From: Candidatus Omnitrophota bacterium
GTDB taxonomy: Bacteria; Omnitrophota; Gorgyraeia; Gorgyraeales; Gorgyraeaceae
Reading direction: 5' to 3'
Assembly (NCBI GenBank): GCA_026387215.1
Contig: JAPLMC010000104.1
Coordinates: 1-7,451, forward strand
Length of the DNA stretch: 7,451 bases
Numbering within the stretch: the first letter of the stretch is position 1; the number at the start of each line of letters is the position of its first letter. Below are positions 1 to 6,665 of the stretch, one piece after another. The position numbers were made by a program, and so were the translations under genes. The notes beneath the pieces were generated by a model that saw only the letters and a program-made list of their open reading frames with translations, made no database searches and was not told the origin of the DNA.

Positions 1-847
1 TGCGGCTGGGAAAGCCTTGTTTTTACTTGGACAGTTAGCCAAAAATGCCGCCAAAGGGATCGAGGTTTTAACCAAAGGGAAAGGATGTAAGCCAAATTGG
101 CCAAATAAAGAAAGAGACTACTGGAAAGGCCTTAATATTGTTATCATAGGAGGAGGGGTATCTGAGGATACAACCGGCAAGATATTAGTTGAATTAATAA
201 AAATATATTTATCAAACAGCGGTTTACGGGATATTAAGGTATATCAGGCTAAATTTCCAGGTAAAGAGGCTGGGTTCTTAGGCGCAGTAACGAATATTCG
301 CGGCTTAGTTTGTAAGGAGGCAAAGAAGAAAGAGCTAAGGAAAATAGCTGTTATTGGCATAGATCTGGGGAGAGACGATATAGGCGTAGGTTTAATGGCT
401 GTAAATCTTAGGGAGGAGAATATTATTTTAAGGCGCGGAACATATCTTGGGCTTTTCCAGCATTCAGTCAAAACTCCTTATCATTTTCAACGTAAAGGCT
501 TTTTGGATTCACGAAAAAGTTATAGTAAGAAAGAATACGCTATGGGTAAGAATATCCGCAGTCTAATCCTGGAAGAAATAGCCAATTTAATTATTTTAAC
601 TCAAACTAAAGCCATAAACGCAAGCTTGCAGGTATCGCAGCATATAGCAGTATCTATCCCAGGAGCTACCAGTAACGGCTATATTATTAATTCCACAGAT
701 TACCTACCTTTTTTCAGGAAAAAAGATGGGTTTAATTTTAGCTGTCTCGCGGCATATAGCAGTGTCTATCCCAGGAGCTACCAGTCATGGCTACATTGTA
801 AATTCTACAGATTACCTGCCTTTTTTCAGGAAAAAAGACGGGTTTAA
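1..847 (+). pseudogene. ROK-family kinase-like protein, 5' fragment of a frame-broken gene (open at left edge)
   Basis: The frame is open from base 2, so the true start lies outside the window; the TTG at 17 is only an internal codon. Bases 2 to about 310 encode what looks like the C-terminal half of a ROK domain: a helix-rich stretch, then IVIIGGGVS (137-163) and GKEAGFLGAV (260-289), matching the usual ROK ending 'IVIGGGVS ... AGLLGAA'. In the same frame a second ROK start follows, with the phosphate-1-type motif IGIDLGRDDIGVG at 353-391 and a HIAVSIPG segment from 641. The reading is sensible to about 742. After that, bases 743-847 are an out-of-frame translation of the second repeat copy and end at TAA 845-847. 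ROK proteins are cytoplasmic sugar kinases or sugar-responsive repressors; the substrate is unknown here. The head-to-tail domain order is seen directly; loss of function is inferred. Confidence 0.72.
632..742 (+). repeat. Imperfect tandem direct repeat, copy 1
   Basis: Copy 1 starts at GTATCGCAG and runs to TTTAATTTTAGC. It aligns without gaps to 744-854, an offset of 112 bases. By eye 11 of 111 positions differ (about 90% identity). In the ROK frame, six differences are silent third-base changes (GTA/GTC, GTA/GTG, TAT/TAC, TCC/TCT, CTA/CTG, GAT/GAC). The replacements are Gln/Arg, Asn/His and Ile/Val. Because 112 is not a multiple of three, the duplication shifts the host gene's frame. Confidence 0.93.
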
Positions 848-1034
848 TTTTAGCCATACCCTTGAAGGGCTGTTAGCCAGGAAAGGCATGAAAGGCTGTC
901 ATGTCCATATAATAAACGATGGCATCGCTGCCGGCATTGCCAATGTATACTTTGGCCCCTTTAAGGCAAAGGGGGAGAAATTTGCTTTTTTTGGGGTTGG
1001 CTCAGGCCTGGCTGGATGTGTCGGGTTATTGTGA
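726..1034 (+). pseudogene. ROK-family kinase-like protein, 3' fragment (frame-shifted continuation, truncated)
   Basis: This frame carries the continuation of the second ROK domain. It repeats the HIAVSIPGATS...NSTDYLPFF segment (copy 2, from 753), then reads HTLEGLLARKG, INDGIAAGIA and the glycine-rich FFGVGSGLAGC. These resemble the ROK 'NDANAAALAE' catalytic segment and the following 'GTGIGGG' loop. It stops at TGA 1032-1034, immediately after that loop, so the zinc-motif region (CxCGxxGC) and the C-terminal half of a normal domain are missing. The ATG at 726 lies in repeat copy 1, read in another frame, and has a plausible AGGA at 716-719 with a six-base gap. A separate 102-residue peptide could therefore be translated, but that start looks accidental because copy 2 has ACG at the equivalent site. 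Best read as the remainder of the same broken gene. Confidence 0.65.
744..854 (+). repeat. Imperfect tandem direct repeat, copy 2
   Basis: This is the second copy of the 632-742 unit, directly abutting it with a single T at 743 between them. It encodes the same VSxHIAVSIPG...DGFNFS peptide in a different frame. Sequence downstream of copy 2 continues naturally into the rest of the ROK domain, while sequence upstream of copy 1 continues naturally from the domain's N-terminus. Each copy is thus joined to its proper flank on one side only. Confidence 0.93.
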
Positions 1035-1042
1035 AAAACTGC

Positions 1043-1071
1043 TTGCAATTAATTTAAGCGTTTCGTATAAT
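1043..1071 (+). promoter_or_regulatory. Predicted sigma70-type promoter of the GH130 gene
   Basis: A -35-like TTGCAA (1043-1048) and a perfect -10 TATAAT (1066-1071) are separated by 17 bases in an AT-rich gap that follows the broken ROK gene. Transcription would start near 1077-1080, giving a leader of roughly 50 bases before the ATG at 1127. The match to consensus is 4/6 and 6/6 with ideal spacing. It marks the GH130 gene as the start of its own transcription unit. No operator-like palindrome is evident around it. Confidence 0.6.
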
Positions 1072-1126
1072 ATACTTTTAATAAATATTTAATAAAAACA
1101 ACGCGCACAAAGAAAGGAAATTAGAC

Positions 1127-2089
1127 ATGAAAACAAGCAAATATCCTATATGCAAGCGGTATGAAGGGAATCCTATTTTGACAGGCAAGGATTTTCCTGC
1201 AGATGCTGATATAAAAAATGTTTTTAATTCCGGCATCGTAAAATATAATGGTATTTATCTGATGGTCTGTCGGGTGGAGAACTCTGCTTTGCTTGACAGT
1301 TTTTGGATCGCGGAAAGCAAAGACGGTTACCATTTTAAGCCGCGGCCAAAACCAGTGGATATGCCCTATGATGATCCGGAGTTTAAGAGATATGCTGAAT
1401 CCATGATTTATGATCCGCGCGTGACAAAAATAGGGGATGTGTATTATATAGTTCATGCCGCACACTCTGGCCACACCTGCCGGCTGAGTCTGATGAAGAC
1501 AGAAGATTTTAAGAAATTCCAATGGATGGGATTTATTTCTGAAACAGATAACCGCAATGGAGTGCTTTTTCCAGAGAAGATCAACGGATTGTATGCACGT
1601 CTTGACCGGCCAAATACCGGGGCCAATACCGGGGATATTTGGGTATCTTATTCTCCGGATCTTATCTTTTGGGGAAAGAGTGAATGCGTGTTCAGGAACT
1701 GGGAGGGGATTCGCTGGGCCTGGACAAAAATCGGACCAGGAGCTGCTCCTATTAAAACACCTGAAGGATGGTTGAATATTTTTCACGGAGTGCGTACTCA
1801 ATGCAAAGCACATTTTGTTTATCAATTAGGTGTTTGTCTTTTGGATTTGAATGATCCGTCAAAAGTCAAGGCTATGGCTGAAGACGCAATCTTAATTCCT
1901 GAGGAGCAATATGAACTTGTGGGACAAACTCCCAGCGTTGTGTTTACCTGTGGCGCTGTAGTGGAAGATAATGGCGAGGTTAAACTTTATTACGGCGGTG
2001 CTGATACAGTTCAATGCGTGGCTATTACAAGCTTAGAGCGGCTTATAGAGGCATGTCGTACTGGAAAGAGATATCACGGTTTTCGTTAA
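1127..2089 (+). CDS. Glycoside hydrolase family 130 beta-mannoside phosphorylase
   Basis: This 320-residue protein has no signal peptide and should be cytoplasmic. GH130 enzymes use phosphate to cleave a non-reducing-end beta-mannosyl unit with inversion, releasing alpha-mannose 1-phosphate. The beta-propeller signature is clear: GNPIL (14-18), CRVEN (48-52), YDPRVT (95-100) whose Asp96 is the expected proton donor, RLDRP (158-162), WTKIGPGAAPI (199-209), HG (220-221), CG (275-276) and YYGGAD (288-293). The Arg, Lys201 and His220 residues in these motifs match the family's phosphate-binding set. The length resembles the shorter mannooligosaccharide-phosphorylase-like members more than the roughly 390-residue mannosylglucose phosphorylases, but the acceptor (glucose, mannose or GlcNAc; beta-1,4 or beta-1,2) cannot be decided. 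The ATG has AAAGGA at 1113-1118, eight bases upstream. The next gene encodes a sugar symporter, fitting uptake then phosphorolysis. Confidence 0.9.
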   Translation: MKTSKYPICKRYEGNPILTGKDFPADADIKNVFNSGIVKYNGIYLMVCRVENSALLDSFWIAESKDGYHFKPRPKPVDMPYDDPEFKRYAESMIYDPRVTKIGDVYYIVHAAHSGHTCRLSLMKTEDFKKFQWMGFISETDNRNGVLFPEKINGLYARLDRPNTGANTGDIWVSYSPDLIFWGKSECVFRNWEGIRWAWTKIGPGAAPIKTPEGWLNIFHGVRTQCKAHFVYQLGVCLLDLNDPSKVKAMAEDAILIPEEQYELVGQTPSVVFTCGAVVEDNGEVKLYYGGADTVQCVAITSLERLIEACRTGKRYHGFR

Positions 2090-2107
2090 GATTAATTTAT
2101 GAAGCTC

Positions 2108-2125
2108 CACGGTTTTATAACCGTG
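2108..2125 (+). terminator. Hairpin after the GH130 gene, possible weak terminator or processing site
   Basis: A perfect 7-bp stem CACGGTT / AACCGTG closes a four-base loop, 18 bases after the GH130 stop codon. The following bases (2126-2136) are T-rich but interrupted by A and C, so this is not a strong intrinsic terminator. It could instead stabilise the GH130 end of a two-gene transcript. Confidence 0.4.
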
Positions 2126-2138
2126 TATTTCTTATTAT

Positions 2139-2160
2139 GGGGTTCGTTTGAGCGAATCCC
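2139..2160 (+). other. Second intergenic hairpin between GH130 and symporter genes
   Basis: GGGGTTCG (2139-2146) pairs with CGAATCCC (2153-2160) as eight pairs including one G-U, around a six-base loop. It sits 13 bases after the first hairpin. No T-run follows, so it is unlikely to terminate transcription by itself. No promoter with good -35 and -10 boxes was found between it and the symporter start at 2239, which favours cotranscription with GH130. Confidence 0.35.
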
Positions 2161-2238
2161 GAGCCAATCTCATTTATCCTTGTCTTCACATGTGGAATTT
2201 TCTGGCGAGGGATAAAAAGGGGAGGGGGAGAAAAAAGA

Positions 2239-3699
2239 ATGCAAAAAGCTAATGTTGTTAATGGGGAGAAAGGCCTGCCTCTTCGGGATCGTCTTCCGGT
2301 TTCGACGAAGATAGCCTATAGTCTTGGCACGGCAGTTGATATGTGGGGCCTCTGGTTGTACCCAGCTGTTGCTTTTGCGGTTTTTAATATGTATTTGGGT
2401 ATTGAACCTTGGCTAGTGGGTTTGGGGATTACATTGATTCGAGTCTGGGATGCTTTTATTGATCCTGTGGTGGGTTGGTTGTCTGATAATTTACGTACCA
2501 AATGGGGACGTCGGCGTCCTTTTATTTTAATCGCTGGTATTTTAGCAGGACTGTGCCTACCAGTTTTATTTTTGGTGTCGCCATCCTGGGTGGAGATAAA
2601 ATTCCTTGGCGTATCCGTGGTGTTTTGGTATATGGTAGCGTCAACCATGGTCTATATGCCCATAGTCAGCGCTTTTACTATACCTTACTACAGTTTGGGA
2701 GCGGAAATGACGCCTGATTATGAAGAGCGCACCTCTATTATGTCCTATCGCAGTATGGCCCAAAAGATTTCAGAATTGGGCAATTTTTATGCTTTGCGGT
2801 TTACTAATCTGGCCTGGTTTCTTATCCCGGGAACAGGACAAAAAAATACTCTTTTTGGGATGCAGGTATACACATCAATATTGGGCGTAATAATGGCTAT
2901 TTTTGCCATAACTATTTTCTTTAAAAGTAAAGAACGCTACTATGAGAAAGTGGTAGTAAAAGTTACTAAGAAAATTTCTATTCTGAGTGGATTAGGAGAG
3001 ACTCTTAAGTGCCATCCATTCCGTCAGATGATGGTTATGGGAGGCGCTTTTACTTTGGGCACTAGCATGGTGGGCTCGCTTGGTTACTATGCTACGGTTT
3101 TTTATGTAGCCGGAGGCGACAAAATTATCGGAGATAATTGGCAGTTTTGGATGGGAGTGGCTTTTATGCTGGGCGGCCTTATAGGGGTTCCATTGCATGC
3201 TGCTTTATCACATCGTATTGGCAAACGCGAGGCAGCAGTGGTAGCCTGTGTAATAGGCATATGTGGTTACGCTGGTTCCTGGTTCTTGTATACGCCGGCG
3301 ATTATATGGCTGCAAACGATCTCTTCAGGCTTGATGGGAATGGCTTCTGCTTCTCTGTGGATGCTGCATAGTTCTATTGGCGCAGATATTATTGACTATG
3401 ATGAGCTCAATACAGGGAAAAGAAGAGAAGGTTCTTTTACTGCCTGTGCTTCATATATTCTTAAACTTGGAAATTCATTCGGGTATTATTTTTCCGGCCT
3501 TATTTTGACATGGGCGGGTTTTACCTGGAAACTTAAGGTACAGTTGCCTGAGACTATATTCTGGATTCGCTCTAGCCTGGCTTCTTTGCCAGTAGTGGGT
3601 CTGATCGTAGCTATTATTTTTGTTTTGCGTGTGCCACTCACAAGACAAAAATCCGAGGAGATTCGCAGGAGCCTTGAAGCGCGCAGAGGTACGGTGTAA
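2239..3699 (+). CDS. GPH-family (MelB-like) glycoside:cation symporter
   Basis: This 486-residue, strongly hydrophobic protein fits the 12-helix glycoside-pentoside-hexuronide:cation symporter family of the major facilitator superfamily. The diagnostic segment RVWDAFIDPVVGWLSDN lies at about 68-84, followed by TKWGRRRPF (87-95). Asp71 and Asp75 fall where MelB has the two cation-binding aspartates. Near the C-terminal side DYDELNTGKRREGSF (about 386-400) matches the conserved loop carrying a lysine/arginine cluster. It should import a sugar with Na+ or H+ across the inner membrane. Start: ATG 2239 with a strong GGAGG-rich site at about 2220-2229. It lies 149 bases after GH130; GH130 genes beside cation symporters are known from Bacteroides mannan use, where mannobiose is the imported sugar. 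A beta-mannoside is therefore the favoured substrate, but family members also carry xylosides, melibiose and hexuronides. Confidence 0.9.
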   Translation: MQKANVVNGEKGLPLRDRLPVSTKIAYSLGTAVDMWGLWLYPAVAFAVFNMYLGIEPWLVGLGITLIRVWDAFIDPVVGWLSDNLRTKWGRRRPFILIAGILAGLCLPVLFLVSPSWVEIKFLGVSVVFWYMVASTMVYMPIVSAFTIPYYSLGAEMTPDYEERTSIMSYRSMAQKISELGNFYALRFTNLAWFLIPGTGQKNTLFGMQVYTSILGVIMAIFAITIFFKSKERYYEKVVVKVTKKISILSGLGETLKCHPFRQMMVMGGAFTLGTSMVGSLGYYATVFYVAGGDKIIGDNWQFWMGVAFMLGGLIGVPLHAALSHRIGKREAAVVACVIGICGYAGSWFLYTPAIIWLQTISSGLMGMASASLWMLHSSIGADIIDYDELNTGKRREGSFTACASYILKLGNSFGYYFSGLILTWAGFTWKLKVQLPETIFWIRSSLASLPVVGLIVAIIFVLRVPLTRQKSEEIRRSLEARRGTV

Positions 3700-3718
3700 A
3701 TAACTGATTGTAGAATTG

Positions 3719-3761
3719 TTCCTGATCGCGGATTTGGCATTTGCTCGATCCGCGATCGGAA
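3719..3761 (+). promoter_or_regulatory. Long hairpin/inverted repeat in leader of the oxidoreductase operon
   Basis: GATCGCGGAT (3724-3733) is perfectly complementary to ATCCGCGATC (3748-3757) across a 14-base loop. The stem extends outward through TTCC/GGAA (3719-3722, 3758-3761) with one bulged T. No T-run follows, so an intrinsic terminator is unlikely. It could be an RNA control element or a repressor operator for the operon starting at 3790. A degenerate third copy of the arm at 3767-3775 supports a regulatory role. Confidence 0.5.
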
Positions 3762-3779
3762 TTTATGATCGGGATTTGC

Positions 3780-3785
3780 GGAGGA
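3780..3785 (+). promoter_or_regulatory. Ribosome binding site deciding a TTG start
   Basis: GGAGGA lies four bases before TTG 3790. An in-frame TGA at 3766-3768 closes the frame upstream, and no ATG or GTG lies between it and the TTG. The TTG also places the Rossmann glycine motif at the expected residue 6. The start is therefore well fixed despite the short spacing and rare codon. Confidence 0.65.
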
Positions 3786-3789
3786 AGCT

Positions 3790-4815
3790 TTGAAATTTAG
3801 AGTAGGCTTGATTGGATGCGGAAATATATTCTCTGTGCATGCAGAATCGCTGGTAAATACCCCTAACGTAGAACTAGCTTCTGTATGCGATATCAAACTT
3901 GCCCGCGCTAGTCAAGCAGCAAAGAAATATAAATGTCATTTCTATACAGATTATAGCAAGATGTTTAAAGAAGAAAAACTTGACTCAGTTCATATCCTGA
4001 CGCCTCATTATCTGCATTCTCCAATGGCAATCTGCGCTTTAAAAAATAAAATAAATGTGCTTACAGAAAAACCTATTTCAATTGATCCCAAAGATGGAGA
4101 AAGGATGATTAAAGCTGCCAAAGATAATAAGGTAAAGTTAGGGGTAATCTTACAGAATAGGTATAATCCTGGTTCAAGGCTTGTTAGAGAGAACTTACTT
4201 AACGGTAGGCTTGGCAGAATTAAGGCAGCCAGACTTTTTGTAACTTATCATAAACCAGACAGTTACTATAAGACCAGCGATTGGAAAGGAAGGCTTGATA
4301 AAGAAGGCGGCGGAGTGCTGATTGATCAGGCAATACATTTCATTGATATCTTAAGGTGGCTTATTGACGATAAGGTAGATTATGTTGAGGCAAATACTAG
4401 CCGAAGGATGCATAAATTAATTGAAGTTGAGGATTTAGCAGAAGGCGTGATTAAGTTTAAGAAGGGCGCTTATATATGTTTCTACCTGATGAATTTTTAT
4501 TCGTTTGATGCTGACCCAGAAATTGAAATAGACTGCGAAAATGGGAGAGCTAAGATAATTAAAGACTCTGCAAGGATTAGTTTTTATGACGGCAAAGAAC
4601 TTGAGGCAAAGCCAAAGTCAGATGATTATATTGATTATGGAGAAAATAGGAAAGATTATTGGGGGGTTTGCCATTGGATACAGATAAAAGAGTTTTACAA
4701 GGCCCTTAAGGAAAATCGAGAACCAGAGGTAAATGGAGAAGAAGCGCTTAAGACGCAAAAAATAGTGTGGAATATTTATAAAGCAGCACAAAAAAGGAGA
4801 CGTGTTAGATCATGA
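3790..4815 (+). CDS. Gfo/Idh/MocA family NAD(P)-dependent oxidoreductase (first of two)
   Basis: This 341-residue cytoplasmic protein is of normal family length. A Rossmann fold opens with GLIGCGNI (6-13), the dinucleotide loop. TPHYLH (71-76) and TEKPIS (92-97) follow, with Lys94 of the EKP motif being the usual catalytic/cofactor lysine. The C-terminal alpha/beta domain contains GGGVLIDQAIHFIDILRW (173-190), whose Asp179 and His183 fit the conserved 'GG..D.g.H..D' catalytic segment. Such enzymes oxidise or reduce a hydroxyl of sugars, cyclitols or their glycosides. Substrate and NAD versus NADP choice cannot be read. It starts with TTG and is the first gene of a tight operon; its TGA overlaps the ATG of the next dehydrogenase by four bases. 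The tail ends in a basic QKRRRVRS stretch of no evident role. Confidence 0.9.
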   Translation: MKFRVGLIGCGNIFSVHAESLVNTPNVELASVCDIKLARASQAAKKYKCHFYTDYSKMFKEEKLDSVHILTPHYLHSPMAICALKNKINVLTEKPISIDPKDGERMIKAAKDNKVKLGVILQNRYNPGSRLVRENLLNGRLGRIKAARLFVTYHKPDSYYKTSDWKGRLDKEGGGVLIDQAIHFIDILRWLIDDKVDYVEANTSRRMHKLIEVEDLAEGVIKFKKGAYICFYLMNFYSFDADPEIEIDCENGRAKIIKDSARISFYDGKELEAKPKSDDYIDYGENRKDYWGVCHWIQIKEFYKALKENREPEVNGEEALKTQKIVWNIYKAAQKRRRVRS

Positions 4816-5846
4816 TTAAGGTAGGAATAATTGGTTGTGGGAAGATTACTGAAAGAGCAAGTTTACCAAACTTAATGAATTATAAGCATAAATGCGAGGT
4901 TGTATGTTTATGTGATATTATAAAAAAACGCGCTGAAAATTTAGCAGGGAAATTTGACCTGGAAAAAGTTGATATTATTGAAAATTGGAAAACGTTGATT
5001 ACCAGAAAAGATATAGACGTTGTTTTTGTGAATACCCCAAATTATTTGCATGAAAAAATGGCCATAGGAGCAGCTAACAACAATAAGCATATCCTTGTTG
5101 AGAAACCAATAACTATTTCTCTAAAAGCAGTAGATAATATGATCAAGGCTGTAGAAAAGGCCGGAGTTTTTTTAATGGTAGAGCAGACTCAAAGATTTGA
5201 CCCGGTTCATCAAGCTGCAAAAAAGGTTATTTCTTCAGGTGTATTAGGCAAAATTCATAATATTAAAGGAAGGATTGGCCATGCTGGGCCAGAATACTGG
5301 TCACAAGGCCAAAGCGATTGGTATTATGAAAAGAAAAAATCTGGCGGTGGATGCATGGTTGATATAGGAGTTCATATTGCTGATCTAATACGATGGTTTA
5401 AAGGGAAGAAGGTAGTTGAGCTTTTTGCAACAATCCAGACTTTAGAGAAGAAATTGCCTGTAGATGATAATGCCACTGTGCTATTAAGATTTGAGGATGG
5501 GACAAAAGGCGAATTCGAATGTAGCTGGACAACCAGGCCTTATGAAGTATTAACTTATGTTTATGGCCAAAAAGGAAAAATGATCACCAGTATATGTAGC
5601 GCTCGGCCAGCAGTCCTAACTCTGGTAAAGACAGGCGTAGGCGAAGACCCAAATCGAGCGTTTAAAAAAGAGAATCTTAAGATTGGGTCTGGCGGCGGAT
5701 GGGACAATGCAATTCATTATTTTATTGATTGTATCCAGAAAAAGCAAAAACCATTTATTTCAGCTCAGGAAGGCAAAGAAACGCTTAAACTGATCGTTGC
5801 AGCTTATGAGTCGAATAAGAGGGGTAAGTGGGTAAAGATAAACTAA
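4812..5846 (+). CDS. Gfo/Idh/MocA family NAD(P)-dependent oxidoreductase (second of two)
   Basis: This 344-residue cytoplasmic protein is a second, clearly diverged member of the same superfamily. It has GIIGCGKI (5-12) for the dinucleotide, NTPNYLH (74-80), VEKPIT (96-101) with Lys98, and GGGCMVDIGVHIADLIRW (178-195) with Asp184 and His188 in the catalytic positions. The middle portion (TQRFDP 126-131, ending GGWDNAIHYFIDCI 295-308) follows the usual family pattern. Its ATG overlaps the preceding TGA as ATGA at 4812-4815, so translation is probably coupled; AGGAGA at 4795-4800 is a further, somewhat distant ribosome site. Two dehydrogenases side by side suggest successive or opposing redox steps, for example oxidation to a keto-sugar and re-reduction after epimerisation. 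That pairing is inferred from context only. Confidence 0.9.
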   Translation: MIKVGIIGCGKITERASLPNLMNYKHKCEVVCLCDIIKKRAENLAGKFDLEKVDIIENWKTLITRKDIDVVFVNTPNYLHEKMAIGAANNNKHILVEKPITISLKAVDNMIKAVEKAGVFLMVEQTQRFDPVHQAAKKVISSGVLGKIHNIKGRIGHAGPEYWSQGQSDWYYEKKKSGGGCMVDIGVHIADLIRWFKGKKVVELFATIQTLEKKLPVDDNATVLLRFEDGTKGEFECSWTTRPYEVLTYVYGQKGKMITSICSARPAVLTLVKTGVGEDPNRAFKKENLKIGSGGGWDNAIHYFIDCIQKKQKPFISAQEGKETLKLIVAAYESNKRGKWVKIN

Positions 5847-5858
5847 AGGATAACCGAA

Positions 5859-6665
5859 ATGAAATTGGGTTTATGTAGCTGGTCATATCACAGATCATTA
5901 GAATCCGGTAAATTGGATTTTATTGGATTATTAAAGGTTTGTGCAAAGGATTTAAAGTTAGGTGGGATTGACATTATTGCCGACCATCTGCCTAAGACGG
6001 ATAAGAAGTCATTGATTATGTGCAAGAAGATGGCGACAGATTTACATTTAACTATCGCGTGCCTTTCCCCGGGAAACAATTTTGGAAAAGCCACTCCGGA
6101 AGAGAGAAAAAAAGAGGTGCAGTCAGTTAAAGACTGGCTTGACGCAGCCTATATTTTAGGCGCGCCAGTTTTGAGAATATTTTCCGGCTGGCCTTTGCCT
6201 TATGAAGACAGGGAAAAGATTTGGCCGGCAATGGTTGATTGCATTAGAGAATGTGAAAAGAAAGCCAAAGAGACGGGTATAGTTTTGGCGATAGAGCCGC
6301 ATAATAACGGTGGTTTTCTCTCTACTTCTGAAGATACTTTAAGGTTGATAAAAGAGATTAATTCAGAATGGGTAGGTATAAATTTAGACACAGGTAATTA
6401 TCAAGATGTGGATAGCTATAAAGGGATAGAGAATACGATTATGTATGCGCCTCATATACACGCAAAGGTGCATCATATTAGCGATGATTGCAAAGAACTT
6501 GAATTTGATTATGATAAGATATTCAGTATATTAAAGAAAGCAGATTATAGAGGATTTTTTTCTTTAGAATTTGAAGGCCAGGATATGAACCATCAGGATG
6601 AGATAAAAGATACTCCTAAGGCAGTGGAGATGCTAAAAAAATATGCCAGGAAATATGAAATCTAA
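5859..6665 (+). CDS. Sugar isomerase/epimerase, xylose-isomerase-like TIM barrel
   Basis: This 268-residue protein has the AP-endonuclease-2/xylose-isomerase-like TIM-barrel pattern found in IolE, hydroxypyruvate isomerase and tagatose 3-epimerase. It starts MKLGLCSWSYH as strand 1, with GGIDII (35-40) at strand 2. The four predicted metal ligands are Glu146 in AIEPHNNGG, Asp177 in NLDTGNY, His201 in PHIHAKVH and Glu237 in SLEFEG; their spacing is close to that in tagatose 3-epimerase. The likely reaction is a metal-dependent, proton-transfer isomerisation or epimerisation of a keto-sugar or dehydration of a keto-cyclitol. The substrate is not identifiable. ATG 5859 lies 12 bases after the previous stop, and its ribosome site AAAGGA (5845-5850) overlaps that stop codon, so it is cotranscribed with the two dehydrogenases. 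Its own 3' end overlaps the permease start. Confidence 0.87.
   Translation: MKLGLCSWSYHRSLESGKLDFIGLLKVCAKDLKLGGIDIIADHLPKTDKKSLIMCKKMATDLHLTIACLSPGNNFGKATPEERKKEVQSVKDWLDAAYILGAPVLRIFSGWPLPYEDREKIWPAMVDCIRECEKKAKETGIVLAIEPHNNGGFLSTSEDTLRLIKEINSEWVGINLDTGNYQDVDSYKGIENTIMYAPHIHAKVHHISDDCKELEFDYDKIFSILKKADYRGFFSLEFEGQDMNHQDEIKDTPKAVEMLKKYARKYEI

Noticed and set aside
700..850. Programmed ribosomal frameshift at T6/A6 runs in the repeat copies
   Set aside because: A shift would yield a protein with the same 37-residue segment twice in a kinase core. The duplication itself explains the broken frame more simply.
1121..1825. Open frame of 234 codons on the - strand opposite GH130
   Set aside because: It lies wholly within the strongly supported GH130 gene, reads as a cysteine/histidine-rich shadow with no recognisable motif, and has no independent context.
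2139..2160. T-arm-like GGTTCG...CGAATCCC suggesting a tRNA
   Set aside because: The loop and stem do not match a T-arm, and no acceptor, D or anticodon arms can be placed in the surrounding bases. It is listed only as a hairpin.
2187..2194. CACATGTG palindrome upstream of the symporter
   Set aside because: Eight bases of symmetry occur often by chance, it is not paired with promoter boxes, and there is no second copy nearby.
3486..3896. 136-codon - strand frame spanning the symporter end and the first dehydrogenase start
   Set aside because: It crosses two confident genes and the structured leader, and its translation shows no domain pattern; it is a shadow of the opposite strand.
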